From Ziziphus jujuba (taxonomy: Eukaryota > Streptophyta > Magnoliopsida > Rosales > Rhamnaceae), in the NCBI RefSeq assembly GCF_031755915.1, contig NC_083387.1, forward strand, positions 19,303,001 to 19,367,000: a stretch of 64,000 bases of DNA, given 5' to 3'. Each line of letters starts with the position of its first letter. Position 1 is the stretch's first letter. A program made the translations under genes and the position numbers. A model generated the notes under the pieces. It did not search any database and was not told where the DNA came from. It saw nothing but the letters and a program-made list of their open reading frames with translations. This document shows, one piece after another, positions 1 through 11,345 of the stretch.

Positions 1-653
1 TTTTATTTTCTACACCAATAAAATATATCTAATTTACCCGTACCATAAATAAAATAAAATCACATACACTACATTGTTTTTATCTTTAATTCTCATTGAA
101 ATTGGGCGACTCTCTTTAATAGCCCTAATTCCTTTTGAAATCTGTTGCTTCTCATTGAAATTAATCAACTTTGTTCAATGATCCTGTTCATCTACCACCT
201 GCTGACCTAGTTCCTAGAGGACTCTCTAGTTTGGGAATTTGTCTTCAGTCGTACAAATTTGGTCTTCAATTTTAGAGGTTTTCACATTTTCTTTAGATAT
301 ATTTTTAGTTTGAATTTTGGTTTCTTATGTCTTCTATTTCAGTTTCTGTTTATGTTGTGTTATTAGTATCTGTGAGTGCCCAATTTTGTTATAGTAAGCC
401 TAATAGGTCCATATGTTCATCTGAGTTTAGGTTTTTATGGGGCTTATAAATTCTAGTAGATACATAGCCCAAGCTATCTTTATGGGGCATATAGATAGGA
501 ATGGATTGGTTGGCATAAAGATCACAAGAAATGGCCCAGTCTATTATTTGAGTGAGCCCACTTGAGGGGTACTTATAAATTCATAATGTAAACAGATTGT
601 GAGCCCTAGATAGCATTTGGAATTACAAAAATAACAAAAAACCCAATTCTTTA
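1..653. other. AT-rich non-coding left edge
   Basis: No open frame here resembles a known protein. The DNA is AT-rich, with short scattered frames only. The stretch ends at the target-site duplication of the hAT element that starts at 662. Confidence 0.5.
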
Positions 654-661
654 GATAATAC

Positions 662-1842
662 CAGTGAAGAAAATATCGATGTCGATGAAAATATCGAAGG
701 TATGAATTTACAGAAATATCGATATCGATGGAAATATCGATAAGATTATGGAAACTGTAAATTTTTAATTTAAAATACAAATTTTAAGATATAAAATAAT
801 TAATATAATAAAATAATATAAAAATTCAATAATTAGAGTACAATAATAATAAAATATAATAAAATACTCATCCAATTAAATATATATACTAAAATCTTAT
901 ATATTATATAAAAAAAAACTAACAATATTATTTATTTATTTTTAAATAGATAAAATTAAATTTATTAAAAAAATAAATAAAATTAAATTAAACACTAAAA
1001 TAAAAAAATAAAAAAATATATATTAAAATATTATCATAGTAAAAATCAAGCATATTAAAAATGATAACTAAAAGCAATAACATGAATTAGATAAGGTAAA
1101 AGCTAAGAATATAATTGAATTAGTTGCTTCTCACTTTTTCATACCACCACGACAAATCACCATCACATAGATTTTTATTTATTTTTTTATTTTATTCTTT
1201 CTCTTTCCTTCCCCCACGTGAAAGAAAGATTTCTTTCTTATTTTTTTTCTTTTCTTCTTTCTCTTTCCCTTCCCCCACGTGGAAGAAAGATTTCTTTCTT
1301 ATCTTTTTTTCTCTTCTTCTTCCTCTTTCCCTTCCCCCACGTGGAAGAAAGATTTCTTTCTTATCCTTTCTTCTTCTTCCTCTCTTCCCTTCGTCTTCTT
1401 CCTGGGCTCTTCTGTGCCAGATCAGTTAACAACCAAAAACAAAAAAAACCAAAATTTCCAGGCCCTCTCTTTTCTCTTCTCTTCTCTCTGTGTATCCCCA
1501 TCTTTTCCCCCTTCAGTTTTTCTCCGACCGATTACCACAAACCAAACACACACACAAATCAACACAAACACACCTAACCAGTTCGGCCGACATATCCCAG
1601 AAATTTCCACCTTTTCCTATCGACAACCGGCCGATCTTTCCATCTTATCCACCCAAAATCCGAAATCTTCACCGACAATGGACGATTCCGTCGACTTCCA
1701 TCGATTCCGGTGATAAATCGACGACATGCGTGCAAGAAACTTCTTCCCCCCCCCCCCCCCCCCCCCCTGTCAGTGTCGGACGGGGTCTACAACGGAAACT
1801 GTTGCCGACATTTCCACCGTCTCGACGATTTTTGCTTCCCTG
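662..1842. mobile_element. Non-autonomous hAT-like DNA transposon, copy 1
   Basis: The element is flanked by an exact 8-bp direct repeat, GATAATAC (654-661 and 1843-1850). Its ends form a terminal inverted repeat: CAGTGAAGAAAATATCG on the left and, reverse-complemented, CAGGGAAGCAAAAATCG on the right (14 of 17 match). An 8-bp duplication with CAG-type ends is the hAT signature. Just inside the left end are repeated ATATCGATG-type motifs, then an AT-rich core, a CT-rich tandem array with CACGTG boxes, and a run of 22 C (1746-1767). No transposase is encoded, so it would depend on an autonomous relative. A relative with the same ends and internal order lies at 19243-20832. Confidence 0.8.
1201..1385. 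repeat. Three tandem ~60-bp CT-rich units with CACGTG
   Basis: Three near-identical units start at about 1201, 1261 and 1322. Each has a pyrimidine-rich stretch, a CCCCCACGTG core (CACGTG in every unit), and a short inverted repeat AAGAAAGATTTCTT. The array lies inside the hAT element and gives rise to several overlapping spurious open frames. CACGTG is the G-box bound by plant bHLH and bZIP factors; binding here is only a possibility. Confidence 0.8.
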
Positions 1843-1850
1843 GATAATAC

Positions 1851-2795
1851 AACCAAGTTTCCATACAACCCATATGATGAGTCATGTGGTCCAAATGTTT
1901 TAAACTTGAAGCCTAATATATATATATATATATATCCATAACTCGTGAATTAACACACAACCCTAACCCGTTGAACATTGGGAAAAGCCTATGATTGAGT
2001 TAAAGACATGTTGTGACTTGCTTTACATGAACACTTAAACCCCATAGCATTAGCCACACAAGAACACCTATTTCTTTTTTAAAAAACAAGCTACTTCATG
2101 TATTAAGCCATCTTAAGATAACACAATCAAAGGGAAAGTTGTTTTGTTGCCAAAAAGGGTAGAGGAGAACCTTTGGAGAGAAATGGTCTAGGTTTCCATC
2201 CTCCTAGGCTTTAGTTTCTTGCTTTATCCTTTTGTGTTATACAAGTAAACATTAGTATTCTATCTTTAATTTCTTTTATTATCATTATTTTCTATTCTAT
2301 CCATCCTACATTATATTTGGTATCAGAGCCAAAAGTTAGCCCTCATTATGAACACAAATCTATGTGAACAATGCCACATGAATAGTACCTATGAACAGTG
2401 CATATAAACAGTACTGATGAACAATTTGTTTTCTTTAGCTTAAAGAGTTATGACTGCACAATTTAGAAGGAATTATAGGGGGCAAATTATTTGACATTCA
2501 GTTTGAAAAACTATTAATATGTATGGCAGAACAAGTGGAGTCTCTTAATAATTAGATTAGATGAGCAATATTAATGCATAAGTATCTCGAAATGGTAGCA
2601 TTTTAACAAACAATGAACAAGATGAAGCTTTTTAAGCTAACAACGGTCAAAATCAAGAAAAGTAGCCAATAAATACAACTACTTCTGCACCCTCTCCTTC
2701 AGTATAGTAGCTAACTAATTGGACAATAGATATAGTCTGATTGACATATGAATATCACAATCCTTTGGGGAAATCACAAAAAAAGTAAAGATTTA
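1851..2795 (+). mobile_element. LTR-retrotransposon 5' remnant (LTR end, primer-binding site, leader)
   Basis: A primer-binding site complementary to initiator methionine tRNA, TGGTATCAGAGCC, lies at 2318-2330, a few bases after a plausible LTR end in CA near 2310. The downstream leader and a short, stop-riddled frame near 2450 could be a decayed gag start, but no conserved domain is readable. The left LTR boundary cannot be placed. It is a fragment: no pol follows before the next repeat at about 2796. Confidence 0.45.
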
Positions 2796-5700
2796 AGGGC
2801 CTGTTTGTTTCATCGGACTAGACAGGATTGTGTCCCAGTCAGGTATTTGGTAGCAACAAATAGAGAAGGGGATTACTTGACCGCTACAATGAAATAATCC
2901 CACTAGAGGAGGATCAAACTGACCTGTATCTCCCCCTAGGTCAGCTATTTAACCAAAACTCATTAAAGGCTGTGGTCTCTCTCGCTGTTGTCTCCCATTG
3001 GTATCTTTGGCCAGATCAATCTCGTCGGACCGCTCGCAGCTCTCAGAGTTGAAACCTCTAGTGAGTACTATTCTTCTTCTTGAATCTGTGAGTTTTCCTT
3101 CTTCTTCTTCTTCTTTTTCTCTTTCGATCTGTAATGTTGCATTCTTCTTCTTCTTCTTCTTCGATATGCTATATTGCTCTTCTTTATCTGCTTCTTCTTC
3201 TTCGTTTTTCATTTAATTTCTTTAGGGCTTCGATTTGCAAAATTAGAGTTTCCATTCGGTACATTGTTCTGTACAAATTAGGGCTTCGATTTCTAAGGAA
3301 GAGGGCTTAATTTCGTGGTCTACATGAACAGCTGTGGAAAGGTAAGATAATCAATTTTGATATTACTTTGGCTCAATATAATGGTTTCATTTTAAAATTA
3401 TGGCTGGTAATGGTTGCCCTTGTTATGTGAATGGTGTATTTTGCTGGAGGGATAGACCTCATGTTTTGATTTCACAGGTTTGACATTTAGGCTTTTTTGA
3501 TTGGTATTATTTGATTGCTTTGAAAATTTATGTGTTTATGTGTTGCTGGTCATTTGAACAAACCAAAAAATAATAAAAATAAAAAGTGTAATGTAGTTTT
3601 TGAGGTGAATCACTGGGTTTGTCTGTTGCTGTTAGTGTCAACCCACCCCACTCGAACATGAAAACAACCTAAATTTGAAACCCATCCACCATTAAAATCC
3701 CAAAATCTTATATATATCACCACTCCACCATGTCACATTAGGCTTTGACATACTACTTTGTTTAATCTCACATGAACAAGCATATTGTGCATTACATTAT
3801 CCCCTCTCCTCTATCATATTTTTCATGCCTTTCTAGGATATTTTTAGATATCCAATTTATCAAATATTTGATCATTTTATTAACTTCATTTTTCTATTCC
3901 TCTTTTGTTATTAAAAAGGAAGGGAAGACACTTGTAATTTTGGGAAGACGTTTGCTATCTATGTATTAACCGAAGGGAGGAGGCAACCAAAAAAAAAAAA
4001 AACAAATGCCATGAGAAAGATGGGGAGAGCATTTGGAAATAAGGAAATGAAAATCAAATGCCAGAATTGCTTTTTCAATTTTGAGTTAACATGTGGCTTT
4101 GGTATTTGCTTGCCATTTTATATAATGTTCTATGTCATTAGCTTCTTCTTTTTCTTTTTCCTTTATTTTTTTTCGTTTTGTCTTTTTTATGAAAATAACA
4201 TTTTTTTATTTTTGGATAAAGATAGCTTTTGTTTGTTTAATTGGAGATAAAGGACCACTTTGCACCACCATAGCTTTGATTTTTCTAAACAAACCAAGAC
4301 CTGAATGCCAAGGTCAATAAATATATGTGCTCTAGTTTCTAGCTTGGATTTTGGATTTTTCTAAACAAACCAAGACTTTTTTACACATCGATGAGATGAA
4401 TCACTTGATAGTAATAATTACTATACATTGAAGATGGCATATTCATGCAACTGCCATGTATTTAAAATGAGGTATATTAATTGGTTAGGTTAGTTTTTTC
4501 TTTTTTTTTGATGAAAAATATGTTAATCTACACTTTGAGCATTAATCACAAACCTTGTGTGTAGGGATGCATTAGTCCTGATTGTTCAGGATATTTTGAA
4601 GAATTTATTTTCTTTTATTATGCAATCTTCATTTACTTGGGTTAGAACTGCATGTTCTTTGCTGACTGCTGGTTAGATCAACTTTGAGCTTCAATTTACC
4701 ATATCTGTTAATCTGTCTAAGATGGTTGAGTTTTCGCTTGAAATAATTGATGGTAGCTTCTTTTCTTTGAAGGAACTTGGTGAGAAAAGTTGAAATACCA
4801 TGAAAACAGAATTGCATTTAGATTAGTAGCATATAAAGCAAACAAAATTCATAGAAATGCGCATACCAGCATATTTAGCATATATTTAGCAAATTGATCA
4901 TTTGTATAATTGTACTGCTATGTACTGCACAGTTTGGTCACATAATTTCTTGGATTTGTTCTTTTTCTTTGCAGAGTCTTTTAGAAAAAGTGTTTATATG
5001 ATTTTGGAATTGATGGTCAGATATTTGATTTTTGTTTGCCATGCTGCTCTTGAATTTCAACTCCGGCAAAACTACATCTTATGCATTGTTTTTGTCATAT
5101 GAGACTAGCATGGTTGTTAAGCCATGTATACTTTTATATTGAATGATTTGAGACACCCAGTGAGGATGGATGGATGTAAATAGTTGTATTTGTTTGCTAA
5201 AAAAAAGGCATTTTTTATGTCTTGAGCATATGCTAAAATCAATTTGGAAATTCTCTTTATTACTACATTTACTAGGCATCTCATATCCAAAAAAGATGGA
5301 TGAATGTGAAATAAATTTAACAAATGAAGAGGTTTTTAAGTAATTCAACAAATATATAAAAAACCGGAATTCTTGTTTGTATCTGTTTTTTTCTTTTGGT
5401 CCTTAATTTTGGGGTTTGTTGGCAAAGATAACATAGAATTTCCATGAAGAATTAATCAAAGATAACATATTATAATCAATTATTGTGACAAGCCATGACC
5501 GTCCTCATACCAACTAAAATAAAAACATCCCGAATGACCATAGCCACTTCATACATATATTCTTATATTCACCCTTTTCTAGAAACAATAAATGGTTTAA
5601 AGTAAAATATTTATTTAAATATGTTTTAATAAAATACTTTATTATAATTATTAATATTATTATTACTTTTCATTTATACAACAAGAGCTTAAAGCATCCT

Positions 5701-6009
5701 ATATGTTCTTTTTGTCTAAAAAAAAAAATCTTTATGTTTTTTGGCTCTCAAATATGATATTTCTAGAGAAGGTGTATATACAAATATAAGTATGAGGTGC
5801 ATAGAAACCAATTACTCTTTCTAAAAAAGGTGAAGACCGTGTAACTTACAATCACTTCGTGAGAGAATTATATTGTTATTTAATAATGGTTGCAATCTTC
5901 TTTCATCTTTTATTGTACTATTTTGAAAAAGCTGTAAATGCTACATGTACTATTTTTGTTAAACTGTTTGTCTATGCCTTATGTAATATGCTTTATTTTC
6001 TTTTTATAG
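2796..6009 (+). other. Non-coding stretch, possible 5' part of a Harbinger element
   Basis: It begins with GGGCCTGTTTGTTTC, a sequence typical of PIF/Harbinger terminal repeats. Near 2950-3350 it looks like a transcribed leader: CT-rich, with a possible donor GTAAGA near 3342. An acceptor TATAG at 6005-6009 directly precedes the transposase-like frame, so one long leader intron is possible. The phrase TTTTTCTAAACAAACCAAGAC occurs twice about 80 bp apart (near 4276 and 4356). No second terminal repeat was found. The rest is AT-rich with nothing recognisable. Confidence 0.3.
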
Positions 6010-6500
6010 TGGATATGGATCGAAGAAAATTCACTGCATTGTTGTTGCTTCCAAATGATATAGAATTAGAATATTTTTGCACGTGCTTTATGGTTGTCAT
6101 GTTTTGGTAGATGTATGTAGCATTGCGAATGAGAAATGATAGAGGTATTAAGAATCGAATAGATAGGAGTGCAGAATTACGTTCATCTTTTCTAAATAGT
6201 TTGTTGGACAATAATGTTAATTGTATTAGTCAACTTAGGATGGATAGGAGAATATTTGGTATATTATGTCAGTTATTATGCCAAGATGTATATGTTAAAA
6301 AAGATGGTATTGTTATATTGGAAGAGCAAGTGTGCATAAAATTGCTCATCATTCAAAGAACCGTAAAATTATCAGTAGATTCTATAGATTGGGAAAAACA
6401 ATTAGTAGATATTTCAATTCAGTACAATGTGTACTGTCCATAAATTTTCTTAAAATGCATTTTACCAAGCTAAGCCTGTATGTTGGAGTACTATTTGCTT
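6010..6500 (+). pseudogene. PIF/Harbinger-type transposase N-terminal remnant (HARBI1/ALP1-like)
   Basis: After the acceptor at 6009 comes MDRRKFTALLLLP, then a stop. The next frame (6111-6443) reads an N-terminal helical segment with ISQLRMDRRIFGILCQLL and ILEEQVCIKLL. This matches the start of HARBI1-like nucleases and plant ALP1-like proteins. Near 6345 the frame shifts, and another frame continues with KNRKIISRFYRLGKTISRYF, the usual next motif. The DDE catalytic domain is absent. Internal stops, the frameshift and the loss of the 3' half make it a dead copy. Confidence 0.65.
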
Positions 6501-6553
6501 ATGATTAATTTTTTTACTACAGAATTTGCATACACAATGAAAGTTACTAAAAA

Positions 6554-6928
6554 AATATGATGTTTATAGCTTTGGAGTGGTAACACTTTGAAATATTTAT
6601 GGGACATCATTCTAGTGAGCTGATATGCTCTCTCTCGAATTCCTTATCACTATCATCGTTGAAAACTTCATCTTCTTCACCATCAAGCCCTCATGAGATG
6701 CTATTGAGGAATGTTTTGGACAATCGTCTACCGTCTCCTACTCCTAAAGTGGCAGAGGAAATTGTTGCAATTATCAAAATGGCATTCACATGCATAGATG
6801 CTAATCCATAAGTTCATCCAACAATGCAGCATGTTTGTCAAGAGCTATTGACTCCAAGACAAACTCTTTATGAGCCATTTCATGAGGTTACTTTAGGAAA
6901 GCTACTGAATGTGAATGAAGGTGTCTAA
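6554..6928 (+). pseudogene. Receptor-kinase 3' end relic, MIK2-like
   Basis: The reading starts with KYDVYSFGVVTL (kinase subdomain IX). It then needs a one-base frame correction near 6590 to continue into a serine-rich stretch, LLRNVLDNRLPSPTPKVAEE, and a terminal segment ending LLNVNEGV. This is the C-terminal tail typical of MDIS1-interacting receptor-like kinase 2 proteins. A TAA replaces the codon after DANP (about 6809). The upstream kinase lobe, transmembrane segment and LRRs are missing. It is a different kinase type from the gene at 15101-18598, so it is not a piece of that locus. Confidence 0.8.
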
Positions 6929-7282
6929 GTTGAGCAACAAAATCTTGTATTCAAATTTTGGTGTTTGGTCTCTGTTGTATATGAACTTTATATTCTCTAG
7001 TTTTTAACCACTATAAAATAGTGGAGCAGCAAACTATTCTAATAAATTGATGTTCCTTTACTATTATTATTGTTTTTTAACAATATTCTTTGATAAACAG
7101 ATAGCCTTTTTTTTTTATCAACATGACCGTTGAAATTAGAACTCCTTTAAGGGATTTTTTTTTTTTTTTTTTTGTGGCTTACGACATCTTCTTGGGGTTA
7201 CTAGTCTGACACTATAAGTCATGTTTGGTAACATGTATAAAATCCTGGCCCCACCAATTTCAGCATTACAAGCCGCATTGTC
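6929..7282. other. Non-coding, ends at the copia target site
   Basis: AT-rich spacer with a poly-T run near 7148-7171. Its last five bases, TTGTC (7278-7282), are repeated at 31876-31880, directly outside the far LTR. They are read as the target-site duplication of the large copia element. Confidence 0.6.
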
Positions 7283-7856
7283 TGTTGAGAAAAATATATG
7301 TATATATTTGTAAATACATGTGGATAGAACAAAAAAATGTAAATAAAATTACATAAAATATTCAGATAATTTAGAATCTGTATTTCCTTGAATTGATCTG
7401 CTTTTTGAAAGTTTGGCCGAGGCTTGTATGATACCACAATGTCCTTAAGATGTTTTACACCCACCGATGCAGGAGTTTTTTGACGAACGTCTCCTAGGAT
7501 ACAACGGTTACAAAAACTTTTAGATCTAGCACTTTTGAAACTTTTCTCTTTGAAATATTAACATACCTTTACTTTACCACAGTTACTGTTTTACTCTCTG
7601 ATTTTCACTATTTCTCAAAACCCAATTTTCTTGTGTTTTTTTGAAAAACTATAAAATTGAAAAGAAAGTTGAAAAACATGTGTAAAACAAAACTCTCAAG
7701 TCAAAGTCCTATTTCCTTCAAACTCTCAACTCCCACAAATTTCAAATATTATTTATTTTATTTAAATAAACATTATTTTTCAAAACTTAACCAACCGAAA
7801 GGGACCCAAAGCCTAAAATTATTCACACATGTGGGCCTGGGCCCAAAACTATAACA
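7283..7856 (-). repeat. 3' LTR of the split copia element
   Basis: On the minus strand it starts TGTTATAG at 7856 and ends CTCAACA at 7283. It aligns along its whole length with 31297-31875. It is preceded (minus sense) by a GTGGGGGAT polypurine tract, as expected of a 3' LTR. Confidence 0.8.
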
Positions 7857-7867
7857 ATCCCCCACAT
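7857..7867 (-). other. Polypurine tract before 3' LTR
   Basis: Minus-strand GTGGGGGAT directly abuts the LTR start, the usual priming site for plus-strand DNA synthesis. Confidence 0.65.
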
Positions 7868-8412
7868 GAATTATTTAACTTCTAAAAAAAAGCATGATTT
7901 TGATGGTAAAGCTCTACAGTTGGAACCTTTATAGGATAGATAGATGTTACTCTTTAAATTTTCCCTTGTGAGACTATATCTTTTTTACTGGCTAATGGTA
8001 GATGCGATATCTTTGAATCATTTCATCTTTTGTGCAAATGACAACATAGCCCACACATGATTCCTTCCTGGTACACTTCAGTTCTCACTGTTGTTTTCAT
8101 TTTGGCCCTAAACACCTCTCTGGTTCTACGAGAGTTTCTAAAGAACTGCATCCTTAACAATTCTTCTTTGAAGCAGTCGCTCTTCTTTCTCATATAGGTG
8201 ATTCCTATTTCCAATGTAATCAGCATAATTATGCATAGATTACCAAACAAACTCTTATAAGAATCATTAAAAGCATACTTTATGCTTAACCTCTTTCTAT
8301 CACTGTTCATAATAGGAATGGGCAGAGGATTAACACCCCCCCAAATAGTGATCCATCTCAGTCTTTATAATTGCATTGTCCCATTGAATCTAGATCTTGG
8401 GATCTCCAATCA
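7868..8412 (-). other. 3' untranslated part of the copia element
   Basis: About 545 bp between the end of the RNase H frame and the polypurine tract. It has only short frames with no recognisable domain. Confidence 0.55.
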
Positions 8413-8736
8413 ACTAGATTGGATTTCTATCGTATCAACTTTACTCACGGGCTTTAATCCCATTCCTCTTGACGACTTCTCAACTAATTCTCTATTTAAT
8501 CCTTTGGTTAGCGGATCCGCAATATTATCTTTTGACTTTATATAGTCTATTGAGATAATTTCAGTTAAGATTAACTGTCTAATAGAATTGTGTCTACAAT
8601 GAACATGTCTAGACTTTCCATTATACATAATATTTTATGCCCTGCTTATCGCAGATTGATTATCATAGTGTAAACTTATTGCTGGCATGGGTTTAGGTCA
8701 CCTCGGAATGTCCTCTAAAAATTGGCGTATCCATTC
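8410..8736 (-). pseudogene. Copia RNase H C-terminal part
   Basis: Minus-strand reading starts E-W-I-R-Q-F-L-E-D-I-P at 8736. It continues, through a few stops, with SLHYDNQSAI, KSRHVHCRHNSIRQL, DYIKSKDNIADPLTKG and RELVEKSSRGMGLKP. This is the classic C-terminal part of copia polyproteins. The fragment at 22895 ends at the codons just before EWIRQ, so the two are halves of one domain. Stops after DIPR and after the DNQSAISRA motif show it is inactive. Confidence 0.8.
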
Positions 8737-8990
8737 CTGTTATGCGGTGGCCACATGTAACACCTAGCCATTCACAGAGGTGTAGAGATGCATTCTAAGA
8801 GCTAAGAATTTCAAAAGGGTCTTTCATTTTTTGAGCCTTAAACGCTAGCAATGAAACGTATCATTATTAGGATTATTTCCCCTTGGGAGTATGGCTAAAC
8901 AAGTAACAAGAAAGATTTGTATAAAAATGAGTCAAAAGAGCTGATCCATTTGGACCATGATGGTGGACTAACTGGAAGCTAGATATGAAG
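8737..8990 (-). pseudogene. LRR receptor-kinase relic B (N-terminus)
   Basis: Minus-strand DNA from the start codon (8947-8949) matches the first ~260 bp of the intact kinase gene at 15101-18598. The shared parts are MDQL, the signal-peptide region, the LRRNT segment, and the region encoding CEWSGITCGRRHKRV, with stops and frameshifts throughout. The similarity runs straight to the copia junction at 8736/8737, so the block edge cut this gene. About 20 bp of upstream leader is also shared. Confidence 0.7.
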
Positions 8991-9164
8991 ATGATGATTA
9001 TAAACCATATATATAGTAATTTTATCTTGGCTGACGCAACATAGGTTATTTTGCACAGTAAAAAGCATGCCCTATGTTGGATACGTGTTAAAATCATTTC
9101 AACGCATATCCAACATAAGCTAAACATATTGCCTCACACAATCTCCTAGGCTGCATCACCTAGG

Positions 9165-9205
<41 letters not shown>

Positions 9206-10499
9206 TGCAATATACTTGCATGTCTGATTTAATTTTTTTTTTAACTTTATCTAATTCAAAATAATAAAGCTGTCCTGGCCACGTTTGTGGTTGTTGTTTT
9301 TTTTATTTTTTATTTTTTTGTTTTTTTTGGGGGGGGGGGGTGTGGTAAAACTAGCTTTGAGTGCTGACATAGTTAAAGTAATCAAAAAACAAAAAAAAAA
9401 AAAATGACAAAGTTAGATAATAGGATATAACATTGTAATTTTATTATAAAAAAATTATTTATTTACTTTTCCTATTCATTACCCATGTTAACATCACTGT
9501 TAAACTTTTTAATTCTAGCTACAGAAATACTAAAGATGGTCTAGACATTAAAAAAAAAAAAAAAAACTGTTAATGCCTGAATCCTTGATAATTAAGATGA
9601 CCTGATGACTTACTTTGTAAATTATAAGAAGAACAAAAATCGACCTCTTCATTTTGATTTGACATACGTTATGTAAAAATTCTTAATTAATTCTCGATAA
9701 AATATACTTTATCCCCTGAATGTTACTGTGATTTTCACTTTATTACTTCCTTACCCTACCATCTTCCTTACCCTACCATCTTCCTTCCTCTCGGCCTATC
9801 CTAATAAATAATCTTATCAAAAAAGGTTACTCTAGCACCTTACGTTATATCAAGGTCATTTCTAATATTGATAGTAGGTTTTGTCTCATCTTCATAAGCA
9901 GCCACGGAAAGAAGACTTTGCCCCAAAGCGATCATGTGGAGATTCATCACATAAATCACCAATAGACTCATCAATAGGAAGCTAAATGTCTAAAGTTTGA
10001 GCATTGTGATGCTGATGGTTGGGGCCATCATACTCTTTGAACATATTAATTAAAAATTTTGACACATTGCCACCCAAACTATGGTTTTGCTAGCATTTCA
10101 ATACAATGTTAAAAGCTAGTTACGGAAGTGATTATGGAACGGCCACATGTGCACCTCTCGTGGCTAAAATCGCGTGCATTTGGAAGGAAAAATTGGCTTG
10201 GGATTTACATATCCAAGAATCAAATAAACATTCCAAGCAGTGTCTTGGTACCAAAGAAAAAAAAAACCCTTTCATTTTCCGTCCCTGCTCATGAGCATAT
10301 TTGAAAATATGATCATATTTTCCGTAAGAGAGGATTTTCATTTCTTTTATTTCTTTCCTCTAAATTTTATTGTTTAGCACTGATATTAAAAAGGAAGATT
10401 ATTTAGGGCTTCACGTTTGTGGTGAGTATCCTTTATCATTGTATGAGAATGGAATATTGTGTTAGGACTGGTGAAGAAAGCCGAGGTATATTGTAAGTA
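8991..10499. other. Non-coding spacer in the kinase cluster
   Basis: AT-rich. It contains a (TA)n microsatellite (about 9169-9201), a T-rich tract followed by a G run near 9330-9340, and two poly-A stretches near 9391 and 9550. The short frames at 10106-10341 have no recognisable similarity. Confidence 0.45.
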
Positions 10500-11345
10500 A
10501 AGAACAGAACTTTTTTTCCTGTAACGTTATTAAGTTCAAATTGAATTGATACAAGGTTTGAAGCATTGGAAATAATTATAGGAATTCGTCCATCAAACTG
10601 ATTTACAATGAAAAAATAAACTAAAATTGTTCCCGGTTTGGAAGAGTGTGATCCAAGTTAGAAGGTAGGCTTTCACGAAGTTGGTTATCTTGTACATGAT
10701 GAATTCTAATAGAAGAGATATTATATAATGAAGTAGGAATAGTACTAGAGACTAATCTAACCCATAGAACTGTTAAACTTTTCAACCTGCCAAAGCTATT
10801 GGGAATGCCTTGATGCAGTTTGTTATATGCTAAACCTAACCATTTGAGAAAAGAAAGATTTCCAAAAGAAGTTGAAATTTCTCCAACTAAATTGTTGGAC
10901 ACCAAATGAATTTTTTCAAGCTTTGACAAGGAAACTACATTTTTAGGAAGCTTACTGGTAAAATGGTTACCAGATAGGCTTAGGTCGTCAAGGCTAGAGT
11001 AGCTAGAGATGTTGCATGGATTTTTATTTTTTTATTTTTATTTTTGGAAAAATTACAAGTTATCCCAAATCTCATCCTTATGACTCAAACCCATGCTCTT
11101 TATAGCATAGGTAAATGTCGCATGGAACTTTGTTGCTAAAGAAGTTGTTTGCTAGACTTAATTTGTGGAGTAAGAACAAGATTTCCAAAGGGATATGGTG
11201 GGTGAAACTATTGTTAGAGGGGCTTAATATATGAGAAAACTCAACTTTCCAATTTGGCGAGATAAATTACACTTGAGGTTGTATGAACGGCGGTATAAGA
11301 CCATGACCCCCTCGTGCCTTGGGCCACAAGTAATGCTTGGCCACT
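10500..11345 (-). pseudogene. LRR receptor-kinase relic A, LRR part
   Basis: The minus-strand frame at 10621-10929 reads LRR units such as LEKIHLVSNNLVGEIST and LYNISSIRIHHVQDNQL. It aligns with LRRs 4-8 of the intact kinase. DNA similarity extends downstream to about 10540 and, past a short insertion (11021-11113), upstream to about 11345, the point matching GITCGRRHKRV. Stops and frameshifts are frequent. Its missing N-terminus lies at 13636-13884 beyond a 2.3-kb insertion. Confidence 0.75.
11021..11113 (-). mobile_element. Truncated SINE-like insertion
   Basis: About 93 bp interrupt the LRR relic. It is flanked by a 12-bp imperfect direct repeat, ATGTTGCATGGA (11009-11020) and ATGTCGCATGGA (11115-11126). 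On the minus strand it carries GGGTTTGAGTC, close to the RNA polymerase III B-box, and ends in an A-rich tail. A B-box, an A-rich tail and a TSD of this length fit a 5'-truncated tRNA-derived SINE. The intact kinase gene gives the empty site at the matching position. Confidence 0.6.

Noticed and set aside
1124..1941. Several overlapping plus-strand frames of 71-144 aa
   Set aside because: They are read from CT-rich tandem repeats and a C run inside the hAT element; composition is low-complexity and frames repeat each other.
9169..9201. TA run as a regulatory site
   Set aside because: It is a simple microsatellite, as also at 32012, 47243, 52004 and 63666, with no associated gene start.
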